A stretch of DNA of 64,000 nucleotides from Streptomyces shenzhenensis (lineage in GTDB: Bacteria; Actinomycetota; Actinomycetes; Streptomycetales; Streptomycetaceae), in assembly GCF_021462265.1 (NCBI RefSeq), contig NZ_JAJONF010000048.1, positions 1 to 64,000 of the forward strand, read 5' to 3'. Below, one piece after another: positions 1-8,971 of the stretch; position 1 is the first letter of the stretch; each line of letters begins with the position of its first letter. The notes under the pieces are model-generated. The model saw nothing but the letters and a program-made list of their open reading frames with translations. It did not search any database and was not told the origin of the DNA. The position numbers were made by a program, and so were the translations under genes.

Positions 1-3000
1 CGCATCATCGAGAGCGTCACCTCCGCCGGCCCCCGACTCCACGACCACACAGGGCAGGACACGAGCACCCCCGTCCTCGACCCCGACACCACTCCCGTCC
101 CCGCCCAGTCCACCCCCACCTGGCCCACCTCCAACGCACCGGCTCCGGCGCCCTCCTCGACGTACGTCCTCGCGTACGGGGCCCAGCAGGACGGCAACGT
201 GGGGCTGGTGTTCCTCGAACCGCTGCCGGCCGCGGTCGTCGACGGGCTGCACCGGCAGGTTATGACGGCGCTCGGGCTGCCGGACACCCACCCGGTGCGG
301 GAGCAGCTGCGGACGGTGGCGAGCGCCGAGGAGCTGGTGGTCAATCTGCCGTATCTGCGGGGCAGTCTGGGCTACCGGATCACGCTGCGGGTGGACGGCC
401 GGGACCGGACGGTCGACCTGCGGATGCGGCTCTCGCACCCGGTGGCCGCGGCCCGGTACGGGCAGGCCGAGGGCGCCGAGCGGGACGTACGGGTGGAACG
501 GCGGGGCATCGGCAGCCAGGAGTCGGTGGCGTCGGAGGTGTCCGGCAACGTCCGCACCCTGCTGCTGCCGTGGACCGCGCTCTCTCCGGTGAGCAGGGCG
601 ATCCCGGTGCGCGGTGTCGACGTGGCGCTGACGCTCGCGCTGACCCTCAACCAGCTCTCGTCGAGCGCGTCGGTGACGACGGCGGTGCAGTCCACGACGG
701 CACAGCGCAGCAACGAGCCGTCGGAGCCGTACGACTTCACCGCCGAGTGGGACGTACGGATCGACACCCCGCCGCTGGCCCCGCCCGTCACCTGGGGGGC
801 GTGGCAGGCGCACGGGCCGGTCACCTTCTGGTTCCCGCAGCATCTGGCGCGGGACGAGGAGGGCGAGTTGCCCGCGGCTGCGGACCTGGACGACCTTCCG
901 GTGTGGGGTGTCGACACGGTGGCGGACCCGGGGCGGCTGCTCGCGGAGGCGTTGCAGCACTTCAGGGTGCGGCTGGCGGAGCTGGATGCGGACTCCCTGG
1001 CGGAGTTGGAGACGTTCCTCTCGGAGCCGATGCTGCGAGGCACCCTGCCGATGCAGCGGGATGGGGGCGTCTACTCGCCGGTGCTGCTCGACACCTCGGG
1101 GCGCGCGGTCGGCATGCTCCAGTTGCGGACCGACGTGGAGGTGGGGGCGCCGCTGCGGCGGAGCGTCCCCGGGAAGATCAATCTGGAGAGCCACCTCATG
1201 CAGGTGGTGAAGATCGAAGCACAGTCCAGGTTCAGCAGCGGCGTCTCCCTGTCCGGGAGCGCGGGGCCGGCGCTCACCGGCGACCACAGCGAGGGGCATC
1301 CCGACGCTTCACGGCGGGTCGGCGGCGGAGTGCTGGGACGGGCCTCGGCCCAGGCGGGGACGAGCAGCGCGCTGACGCAGAGCGGCAGTGCGGCACTGAT
1401 GCACGCGGTGCGCACCAACCGCAGTCATCTGCTGGCCCCGGCCACGGTGCGGCACAGGCTGGTGCTGCATCTGCCGGGCGGCGGACAGGTGCCCTTCGTG
1501 CCCGAGGAACGCAGGCGCGGGATGCACCTGCGGCTGCTGACCGCCGAGGACGCCCAAGGACACGTCCCGACACCGGCGGAACTGCGGCGGCTGCCCACGG
1601 AGCTGGAGCATCTGCGGTCGATCGGCACCACGGCGACGCCGCTGAGCGTGGACGGCGCCGCACCCCTCTTCGTGCACGCCGAGAACTGGCTGCGCCGCGA
1701 GGGCTTCCTACCCGGCGACACCACCGTGCGCAGTCGGGTACTGCCCGACGAGGCGCTGGTGCAGGCCCAGTTGAACAATCTGCGCCGGTTCGAGCAGACC
1801 CGGTCGCAGATCGGGCAGCGAGCCGCGACGGACGCCATGCTGGACGGCGGCCACCCGCTCTTCCTGGAGATCCCGACGGTGGGCGGTACCCGCCGGGTGC
1901 GCCTGGTGCTCAGCGCGGTGCGCGGCCCCGGCGCCAGCACGCACACCCGGGTGCTGCCCGATGTGCAGGGCATGGGTCTCGCGTCGCTGTCGACGTCCGC
2001 GGGCGACCAGAACGGGTCGCAGTACGGCGCGTCGTACGGCGTCGGCGGCTCGTTCGGGGTGCCGGTGCGGGGCGGCGCGTGGACCCTCGGCGGCACCGGC
2101 GCCCATGTGCGCTCCCACCAGGTGCAGCTCGACAACAACGTCCAACTGTCCCTCGGGCACGACCAGTTCTTCATCGGCAGCGGGAACGGACAGCGCAGCG
2201 AGGTGTTCGAGGTGCCGGCCGAGCTGGCGCTCGATCTGTACGAGGGGCCCGGGGACGAGCCGAGCGTGCGGTTCGCGCACGAGACGCCGGCGCAGCCCTA
2301 CCTCCCGCACGGCGCCCCGCCGGCCGCCCCGCAGCCCCCGCCACCGGACCGGGTGCCGGGGACGATCAAGCTGTCGGTGCCGACACACCGTACGCTGCCC
2401 GCCACCGCGCCCGCCCCGGCGGCGCCCCCGGCCCACACCGTGCGGGCCGCCGCCGCCCAACACGCCCTGCTGGAACTGACCGACGCGACCGGCGCCCCGC
2501 TGCCGGATTCGGTGCCGCTGCCGGACGACTCGATGATGGAGGTGTTCCGGGGGTCGGCCGCGCTGGAAGAGGCGTTCCACGCGGTACTCACCAACACATA
2601 CGAGGGACATCCGGCCCGCGGCCTGCTGGACGGGATCGCGGACGCGGTCGCGGATTACACTCCGGCTCCGGTGGTACGCGCCGGACGGGCCGTCATCGGT
2701 TCGCTGGCCGGCGCCGCCGCGACCGACCCGACCACGGTGGCCGCGGAGCTGCTGACCGCCGCCCGCAGCCCCGCGGCCCTGCTGGCCCGCGCCCACCAGG
2801 TGTTCAAGGGCGCCTATGTGGTCGAGGGGCTCACCCTGCCGGGACTCGCCGCCGACGAGGTGCTCTCCGTGGAGATCCGGGGAGCCCTGCGCCGGCCGGG
2901 TGCGGCGGGTGACGTGTCGCAGTACTTCGAGTCCGGCCTCAGCGCCGGCGACGGCGCCGGGCAGCAGCGCGGGGTGTCCCACGGCGCGCAGTGGGCAGGC

Positions 3001-6000
3001 GGCTTCACTGCGGTCCGCAACAGTTCGTCGGCACAGACTCCGGGCGCCGACCAGGCCGCGGGCAACGACGGCGACACCGGCGGCATCGACGACGGCAGCA
3101 CGCTGCACACCCGCGCGGACGCCCCGGAACAGCAAGGGGGCGGCGCCACGACGGGTTCCGCGGCCCGGCAGCCGAGCCTCAACCCCTCGGCCCGGTACAC
3201 CCGTACCACCCGGCGCGACCAGGGCCGGGCCCTCGCCTCCTCCACGGCGGTCAACCGCACCGCCACCGAGAGCGGCGCCCAACACCGCATCGCGGCCGAC
3301 GCGCTCCTGCTGGTGACGTTCCGCCGAGGCCGCCGCAACGCCGTCGGCAACGCGATCGGGCAGGGCGAGGGCCGTGCCGTGACGGTCGCCGTCGAACTGC
3401 CGGACGGCGTACGGTTCCTGGCCACCCCGGCACAGATCCGTCGCTACGCGGCCTGGTTCGGACCGGTGACCGGCCTCACCGTGCCCGCGCCGCTGCCGGG
3501 GTCCGTGGCGCCGCCGCGCCGGTTCGCCGCCTCCGGCGAAGTGGGCCTCGGCAGTGTCCAGGCGATGGACCAGTTCACCGACGGCACCCGATCCGTGCGG
3601 CGCCGCGACGCACTGCGCCAGGAGCTCCTCATCCTCATCGAGCGCGAGGCACCCGGCACCACCCGCCCCGGGCACGCCTCGTACCTCCCGGGCGTGGCCA
3701 CCCGGATCGCGGACCTCACCTCAACGGCGGGCCTGCGCACCCTGGTCGGCCGCGGCCCCGGCCGCGTGCAGCGCTTCAGCTTCCGGCACGTCGGCTACGG
3801 CGGCCCCCGCCTCGTCGAGGTCACCCTGACCACCCGGCCGGACGCCGACGAGCACACGCTACGACTGCTGCGCGGACACCCGGCGGCGACCGGCTCCGGC
3901 ATCGAGCAGTACCACGGCCACACACCGTCCTCCATGACCGACCGGACCGCCCGCAGCGTCCGGCACTCGGGCTTCGTCCAGCTCCAGACCCGTCTCCCGA
4001 GGCCCACCGGCGGCCCCCGCACCGACCGGGCGGGCGCGCTGCTCAGTGCCGACACGGTGCGCGGCAACTCGGCTCGGGTGACCCGGGCCGCCGAGGACCG
4101 CCACTGGCTGCGCACCGACAACGCCGCCGACTTCGAGAACGTCCCGTACCGGATCGTCGCCACCGTACGCTCCAGCCCGACGGCCGACTGGCTGGTGGAC
4201 CTGCCGGGCAGTGTGTTCCAGCACGGCGTGCTGAGCCTGACCGACGCGGACGCCTCGCTCGTCGCCCGGATCAGGCGCCTGTTCCTCGGCGGACAGACGA
4301 GGACGGTCACCGTGCACGCCGCCGCCGCGCTGCGCTTCACCGGCAGCGAGACCGCCGAACCAGCCACCCCCGAACCGCGGGTGACGGTGGGCCGGGCGGA
4401 GCTGCGGCCGACGGTGACCGGACGCCGGTTCACACCGGGCGGCCCGGCACCGGTCTTCGGCTTCGACGCGGGCACCGAACTCGCCGCCGCGCTCACCGAG
4501 GTGGCCCCGGCCCTGACCCGCTCCTGGCGCTCGCTGGCCGCCTCCGACTCCGCGGACGCCACCGCCGTACGGATCGGCGAACTCGTCCAGGCGGGCGCGA
4601 TCTCGCTGGACCACCCGCGCGGTCCCGCGGGCCTCACCACCAGGATGCCGGGCGCCTACCCGTTCCAGGGTCCTCCGGGCACCCCGCCCAGGCTCACCCT
4701 GGAGCTGTACCGGCCGCGCCGGGTGACCGACACCGGCGACGTGACGGTGGACCGGGTGCGGATCAGCACGGTCAGCGCGGGCTCCGCCTCACACGCGGGC
4801 CTCACCGGGAGTCTCTCGGCACAGGGCGGCTTCAGCGCCGACGCCGCCAACCGGCACCTGGCCGGCTTCACACTGCCGGCACTGGCCCGCCAGCCGCAGG
4901 ACCCGGGATCGGGCGCCGGTGTCGCCGGCGCCCGCCGCGAGTGGCTCAAGCACGGCAACACCAGTGCCCCGGAGGGCTCGCGCGGCACCCGCAGCCACGA
5001 GATCCTCGCCGACGCGCTGCTCACCGTGCACGGCTCGAACGGCGTCCGGTACGTGTCCGGCACCGTGCGGATGCGCCCCCTGGAACGCGACCTCCTCGGC
5101 CTCGGCGTCACTGACGGCCGCACCGATCCCGGGGTGTACGACGGTGCCTCCCTGACCCGTGAGGCCGCCGACGCACGGACACGGAGCGAACGGGCCTCCC
5201 TGAGCGGCGAGGCCGCCGACGCGCAGGCACCGGGCGACCGGGCCCCCGAGGTGCTCCGCGACTGGCGCACCGTGCCGCTGCGGGACCTGCCGACCCTGCT
5301 GGCGCGCGGCATCGAGGGGTACCCGCGCGGAGCCGACGAGGACATGGTCCAGCTCTGGCTCGCTGTCGACGGCAGCCCGGCACAGACGGCCCGAGCCCTG
5401 TACGCGGCCTCGGGCACCGCTCTCCTTCTGGGCCGCCCCGTCGAACTCGCCCTGCGCGACGGCGAGGGCGTGCGGTTCCGGCGGTTCGGGGCGGACGGGG
5501 ACCCGGAGGCGACGCCGGGCGATGCGGACCAGGACGGCGCGGCCCACGACGACTGGACGGCCGTACGCCGATGGACGCGCACACTGGAGGAGGCCGGGCG
5601 GGCGGAGGACGCGGCACACGCGCGCGAGGTCCAGCTCCAGGAGCAGCTGTCGGCCGCGCGGGACGTGTTGGACGGCACCCTGCCGCCGGTGACCCTGGCG
5701 GAACGGGAGATGGCCGACGCGCACGCGGCAGCCCGCAGGGCGGACGACACGCGTGCCGCCGCCGACCGGGCGGTCGAGGCCGCCGAATTCACCGATGAGG
5801 AACGGCGCCTCGTTCTCACGGAGTTGACCACCGCCCTCCGGAACCAGACAGAGGTGGCGAGGACCGCGGACCTGGCCGCCGAGGAGTCCCGCCAAGCGGT
5901 CCGGACCGCTGAGGCCGACCTGCGGAACGCGGAGGAGGCCGTACAGCAGGCCACCGATTCGGGCACGCCGGGCCGGATTTCACGCCCCGGTACGAGCGGT

Positions 6001-7020
6001 GGCCCCTCGGCCGAGTCCCTCGCCCGGCGTGAGTCGGCCCGGAACCGGGCGCGTACGGTACTGCACCGGGCGCGGGTGGCGGCCGAGGCGGCCGAACGCG
6101 CCGCCGAGGCCGCCCAGCATGTCGCCGACGACCTCACGCGACGGCTCGCCCTGGCACGCGGCGCGGCCCGCGACGCCGCCGAAGCCCTGGCCCGCGCCCG
6201 GAACACGGCCTCGGCGGCGGCCGCGGCGGACCGCGACGCCGAGGCGGCGCTCACCGCGGCCACCGCACACCACGACCAGACGGTCGCCGCGCGGAACGCG
6301 GCCCAGGAGACGGTGGACGACCTCGGGCAGGGGATCGCCGACACCCTCGCCGAGCAGGCCAGGCAGGCGGCCGGACAGCGCAGGGCGCAGCAGGGTCTCA
6401 GCGACGAGGTCGCCCTCCTGGAGACCCGGCGGGCGGCGGCGGGCGACGGCACGGTACCCCTGCCGACAGGTTCCCTGGCCGCCGCTCCCGCCGCGTGGCC
6501 CCACCGCACTCCCCGCCCGGCACCGGCCCGCGACACCGAACCGGCGGAGGAGTCCGACTCCGACTCCGACTTCGACCCCGTCCCCGCGTGGGCCCGGCAA
6601 CCCGACCCCCACGCCGCGCTGCTCACCTGGGCCCAGGTCGACGTTGCGGCTCACGGCGTCCCCGACGACGCGGAACTCCCGGCCCCGGACTCAACGGTGT
6701 CGACCGAGGAGCTGGCACGGATCGGAGCCCTCAGCGAGGAGTCGCGCGCCGTGGCGATCCTCCTGAGCGGCACGCTGACCGTCGAGCAGGCCGGACTGGA
6801 CGACTCGGCCCGCTTCGCCCTGCTGCTGAGCCGCCCCACCGCCCCCTCCTACGTGGCCACTCTCGCCGCACTGGTCGTACGGGACATCGAGCGGCCGGTC
6901 CAGGTGCTCGGCCCGGACGACCGGGTTCGACGGTTCGGGCCGGCCGACGGCGACCCGCTGACCCTCTACTTCGACGGCAACCGGTTCTCGGCCGACCCGC
7001 CGGCCCCGGACGACGACTGA
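1..7020 (+). CDS. Giant multi-module protein, 5' end outside window
   Basis: The reading frame is open from the first base, so the gene starts upstream; 2,339 codons are visible. The GTG at 199 is an internal codon, not the true start. I recognise no named enzyme domain. Long Gly/Ser-rich, beta-type modules are followed by a recurring H-x-I-x-AD-x-LL-x-V motif (around nt 3283-3330 and 4990-5035, with a looser copy near 1395-1460), which suggests internal duplication. An Ala/Glu/Arg-rich probable coiled coil spans about nt 5560-6440, then a Pro/acidic linker with an SDSDSD run near 6556. Two segments (about 5430-5490 and 6890-6990) share an RPV...RRFG pattern. The last ends FDGNRF and recalls the C-terminal half of OTU/papain-like peptidases, but without the final His. 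The lectin gene follows after 39 bp. A surface or exported role is an inference; the function is unknown. Confidence 0.75.
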   Translation, partial: RIIESVTSAGPRLHDHTGQDTSTPVLDPDTTPVPAQSTPTWPTSNAPAPAPSSTYVLAYGAQQDGNVGLVFLEPLPAAVVDGLHRQVMTALGLPDTHPVREQLRTVASAEELVVNLPYLRGSLGYRITLRVDGRDRTVDLRMRLSHPVAAARYGQAEGAERDVRVERRGIGSQESVASEVSGNVRTLLLPWTALSPVSRAIPVRGVDVALTLALTLNQLSSSASVTTAVQSTTAQRSNEPSEPYDFTAEWDVRIDTPPLAPPVTWGAWQAHGPVTFWFPQHLARDEEGELPAAADLDDLPVWGVDTVADPGRLLAEALQHFRVRLAELDADSLAELETFLSEPMLRGTLPMQRDGGVYSPVLLDTSGRAVGMLQLRTDVEVGAPLRRSVPGKINLESHLMQVVKIEAQSRFSSGVSLSGSAGPALTGDHSEGHPDASRRVGGGVLGRASAQAGTSSALTQSGSAALMHAVRTNRSHLLAPATVRHRLVLHLPGGGQVPFVPEERRRGMHLRLLTAEDAQGHVPTPAELRRLPTELEHLRSIGTTATPLSVDGAAPLFVHAENWLRREGFLPGDTTVRSRVLPDEALVQAQLNNLRRFEQTRSQIGQRAATDAMLDGGHPLFLEIPTVGGTRRVRLVLSAVRGPGASTHTRVLPDVQGMGLASLSTSAGDQNGSQYGASYGVGGSFGVPVRGGAWTLGGTGAHVRSHQVQLDNNVQLSLGHDQFFIGSGNGQRSEVFEVPAELALDLYEGPGDEPSVRFAHETPAQPYLPHGAPPAAPQPPPPDRVPGTIKLSVPTHRTLPATAPAPAAPPAHTVRAAAAQHALLELTDATGAPLPDSVPLPDDSMMEVFRGSAALEEAFHAVLTNTYEGHPARGLLDGIADAVADYTPAPVVRAGRAVIGSLAGAAATDPTTVAAELLTAARSPAALLARAHQVFKGAYVVEGLTLPGLAADEVLSVEIRGALRRPGAAGDVSQYFESGLSAGDGAGQQRGVSHGAQWAGGFTAVRNSSSAQTPGADQAAGNDGDTGGIDDGSTLHTRADAPEQQGGGATTGSAARQPSLNPSARYTRTTRRDQGRALASSTAVNRTATESGAQHRIAADALLLVTFRRGRRNAVGNAIGQGEGRAVTVAVELPDGVRFLATPAQIRRYAAWFGPVTGLTVPAPLPGSVAPPRRFAASGEVGLGSVQAMDQFTDGTRSVRRRDALRQELLILIEREAPGTTRPGHASYLPGVATRIADLTSTAGLRTLVGRGPGRVQRFSFRHVGYGGPRLVEVTLTTRPDADEHTLRLLRGHPAATGSGIEQYHGHTPSSMTDRTARSVRHSGFVQLQTRLPRPTGGPRTDRAGALLSADTVRGNSARVTRAAEDRHWLRTDNAADFENVPYRIVATVRSSPTADWLVDLPGSVFQHGVLSLTDADASLVARIRRLFLGGQTRTVTVHAAAALRFTGSETAEPATPEPRVTVGRAELRPTVTGRRFTPGGPAPVFGFDAGTELAAALTEVAPALTRSWRSLAASDSADATAVRIGELVQAGAISLDHPRGPAGLTTRMPGAYPFQGPPGTPPRLTLELYRPRRVTDTGDVTVDRVRISTVSAGSASHAGLTGSLSAQGGFSADAANRHLAGFTLPALARQPQDPGSGAGVAGARREWLKHGNTSAPEGSRGTRSHEILADALLTVHGSNGVRYVSGTVRMRPLERDLLGLGVTDGRTDPGVYDGASLTREAADARTRSERASLSGEAADAQAPGDRAPEVLRDWRTVPLRDLPTLLARGIEGYPRGADEDMVQLWLAVDGSPAQTARALYAASGTALLLGRPVELALRDGEGVRFRRFGADGDPEATPGDADQDGAAHDDWTAVRRWTRTLEEAGRAEDAAHAREVQLQEQLSAARDVLDGTLPPVTLAEREMADAHAAARRADDTRAAADRAVEAAEFTDEERRLVLTELTTALRNQTEVARTADLAAEESRQAVRTAEADLRNAEEAVQQATDSGTPGRISRPGTSGGPSAESLARRESARNRARTVLHRARVAAEAAERAAEAAQHVADDLTRRLALARGAARDAAEALARARNTASAAAAADRDAEAALTAATAHHDQTVAARNAAQETVDDLGQGIADTLAEQARQAAGQRRAQQGLSDEVALLETRRAAAGDGTVPLPTGSLAAAPAAWPHRTPRPAPARDTEPAEESDSDSDFDPVPAWARQPDPHAALLTWAQVDVAAHGVPDDAELPAPDSTVSTEELARIGALSEESRAVAILLSGTLTVEQAGLDDSARFALLLSRPTAPSYVATLAALVVRDIERPVQVLGPDDRVRRFGPADGDPLTLYFDGNRFSADPPAPDDD

Positions 7021-7059
7021 CAGTTCGTCACCCGATCACTTCTTTGTGGAAGGAACAGA

Positions 7060-8223
7060 ATGTCCGGCAAGAACAGCCCGCAGCACCAGGCAGCGACGGG
7101 CGAGACGGAGTCCGCCCAGGCTCCGGACACCACTGCGGGCGGCGCCTCCGAGGCCGCGGCGACACCCCCGCCCACCAGCGGGGAGACGGCCGCCGCCGCG
7201 ACGGCGCAAGCGGCTCCCGCGCCCCCGTCACCGCCGGCAGCCGCGGCCGGGGCCGGGGCCGGGGCCACGAGCGCCGGTGCGGGAACGACTCCGGAGGCGG
7301 AACCGGACGGCCACGCCGACGCGCACGCGGACCACCACGCCGAGACCGGCGCCGACGCGGGTGCCGATGTCCTGGCCGCAGCCGGAGGTGGTGAGGACAC
7401 CGCGGCGGCGTCCTCCGCCCCCGCCTTCGGGCGCCCCTCACGGGGCCTGCTGGCCGGAGCCGCGATCGCGGGCGCGCTGCTGGTCGGGGTGCCGTTCCTG
7501 GTGTCCGGAATGCTGGGCAGGTCGAGTTCGGACGCGAAGCCGTCGGAGCAGGTGGCCGACGCCGGCACCCTACTGAACGGGGCGACGACGGACAGCGGTG
7601 CGGGCGCTTACGGTTCGGCCGCACCGGACCCGACGTCCCCCTCGCCGACGACGTCGCCCGGCAAGGGCGGCGGCAGGAACAACACGGTGAAGACCGGTGG
7701 GGGAGCCGCGGCGGTCGGCGCCGGTGCCGGAGTCGTCGCGGGCAGTTCCGCGGAGGCCCCCAAGAAGGCGTCCTCCAAAGGGAGTTCGCAGAAGAAGACC
7801 ACCACCAAGGTCACGGCCACCAAGACGGTGATCAGCGCGCCCGGCACCACGATCTACAGCCACGCGTCCGGCAAGTGCATCGAGATGGTCGGGCACAAGG
7901 GCGCCGACGGCTCGCCGCTGGAGATCTGGAGCTGCAACAGCAACAACTGGCAGAAGTGGGACTTCCGTTCGGACGGCACGGTCCGCTCGATGGGCCTGTG
8001 CATGGACGTCGCCTGGGGCTCGTCGGCGAACGGCGCGGTGATCCAACTTGCGGTGTGCAGCGGCAACCCGGCCCAGCAGTTCCGCCTCAACTCCAGCAAC
8101 GACCTGGTCAATCCGCAGGCCAACAAGTGCGTGGACGTCAAGGACCAGAAGACGGGCAACGGGACCCGGCTCCAGCTCTGGGACTGCAACGGCCAGGACA
8201 ACCAGAAGTGGAGCACCCGCTGA
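7060..8223 (+). CDS. Membrane-anchored ricin-type beta-trefoil lectin
   Basis: 387 residues. A Pro/Ala/Glu-rich, probably cytoplasmic tail of about 125 residues is followed by one transmembrane helix (LLAGAAIAGALLVGVPFLV, about 130-150). A Ser/Thr/Gly/Lys linker comes next, and the last 125 residues form a RICIN domain with three Q-x-W/F-type repeats (WQKWDF, AQQFRL, NQKWST) and paired Cys in each lobe. The topology puts the lectin outside the cell, where it would bind carbohydrate. The ATG has a good ribosome site (GGAAGGAA, 7048-7055). The short gap after the giant gene suggests co-transcription, so the two proteins may work together at the cell surface. The partner and the sugar are unknown. 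Confidence 0.85.
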   Translation: MSGKNSPQHQAATGETESAQAPDTTAGGASEAAATPPPTSGETAAAATAQAAPAPPSPPAAAAGAGAGATSAGAGTTPEAEPDGHADAHADHHAETGADAGADVLAAAGGGEDTAAASSAPAFGRPSRGLLAGAAIAGALLVGVPFLVSGMLGRSSSDAKPSEQVADAGTLLNGATTDSGAGAYGSAAPDPTSPSPTTSPGKGGGRNNTVKTGGGAAAVGAGAGVVAGSSAEAPKKASSKGSSQKKTTTKVTATKTVISAPGTTIYSHASGKCIEMVGHKGADGSPLEIWSCNSNNWQKWDFRSDGTVRSMGLCMDVAWGSSANGAVIQLAVCSGNPAQQFRLNSSNDLVNPQANKCVDVKDQKTGNGTRLQLWDCNGQDNQKWSTR

Positions 8224-8235
8224 CCTCGGCGGTGC

Positions 8236-8512
8236 CGCCGCACCGTTCGCGGCAGCCTCGCGGTGAACTGCCGCTCGACCAGGTCGGCGGGCCGGTCGGT
8301 CTCGGGTGCGGGGCGGGTGGTGCGTGGGCTCTTGGCCCGGATCACCCCGCGCGGACCGGCCGCGGGCATGAGGCGCTCGACCGTGCAGCGGGCCACCTCG
8401 AACCCCTCGCGCTGGAGGGCGGCGTGGACCTTGCGGGCCCCGTAGACGCTGTAGTCGGCCTCGTGGATCCGGCGTATCTCCCTGGTGAAGTCATCTACCT
8501 GGTGGCGCTGAC
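8236..8512 (-). mobile_element. IS3-family transposase orfB fragment
   Basis: Read on the minus strand, this stretch gives TREIRRIHEADYSVYGARK, then VHAALQREGFEVARCTVERL and ADLVERQFTA. That is the HTH_21/start-of-integrase-core region of IS3-family OrfB proteins. The N-terminus, the DDE catalytic core and the C-terminus are missing, so it is a relic. It lies directly after the lectin gene, at the left edge of the rearranged region. Confidence 0.75.
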
Positions 8513-8630
8513 CTGCGGCGATGCTGCTACGAACATCTCTGGCCTGGGCCGATCCGTCTTTCCGGGCCTTTCACGCTCGTGCCCGGTTACGCAGTCGATT
8601 CTCCCCACGCGCTCCCCAGCGCCGCTCGTA

Positions 8631-8650
8631 CTCCCCAGATTCTCCCCAGG
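8631..8650 (+). repeat. 20-bp direct repeat, left copy
   Basis: CTCCCCAGATTCTCCCCAGG here is identical to 23572-23591. Internally it contains CTCCCCAG twice, 11 bp apart. Degenerate copies lie just upstream (8600-8618). The right copy lies downstream of a tyrosine integrase fragment, so the pair may be relics of attachment or arm-type sites bounding an old integrated element. Confidence 0.6.
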
Positions 8651-8683
8651 GAATGGCCCGGAGCGGGGTCGGCGGGGCGTGCT

Positions 8684-8899
8684 ACTGAACTTGAAGAGGA
8701 GGGCGACGAGGTGCCCAAGGCGTTCGTGGTGCCGGCGTCCGGACCGATCTCCGCCGAGGAGGTGATGGCCCACGGCGAGGGCCAGGTCGCTCCGTACAAG
8801 AGGATCCGCCGGGTCGAGTTCGTCGAGGCGGTGCCGAAGGCGGCTTCCGGCAAGATCCTGCGGCGCGAGCTGCGGGACCGGGAAGCGGCGTGTTCCTGA
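8684..8899 (+). pseudogene. Acyl-CoA ligase C-terminal fragment
   Basis: About 70 codons give VPKAFVVPASGPISAEEV, then VAPYKRIRRVEFVEAVPKAA and SGKILRRELRDRE. This is the C-terminal lid of ANL-superfamily ligases of the 4-coumarate-CoA type, including the SGKILRR lysine loop. The adenylation core is absent, so it cannot be a working ligase. The fragment joins unrelated sequence near 8684. Confidence 0.75.
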
Positions 8900-8959
8900 G
8901 CGGTGGCCGTGGCCCCGGACTCGTAGCTCCATCAACTCCTTTGCTACGAAGCGCCGTTG

Positions 8960-8971
8960 TACGGTCAAGGG
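8960..8971 (+). promoter_or_regulatory. Putative leaderless promoter (-10 TACGGT)
   Basis: TACGGT (8960-8965) is followed by exactly six bases and then a GTG start at 8972. The frameshifted paralogue at 12.5 kb has the same arrangement, GTTGTACG-s-T, six bases, GTG. A conserved -10 so close to the start in both copies suggests that transcription begins at or next to the GTG. No clear -35 is visible. Confidence 0.5.

Noticed and set aside
199..201. GTG at 199 as the true start of the giant gene
   Set aside because: The frame is open and codon-biased back to base 1 without a ribosome site at 199, so the gene starts outside the window.
1708..3675. A 655-codon minus-strand open frame inside the giant gene
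   Set aside because: Its codon third positions lack the expected GC bias and it lies antisense to a coherent coding frame; such shadows are usual in GC-rich DNA.
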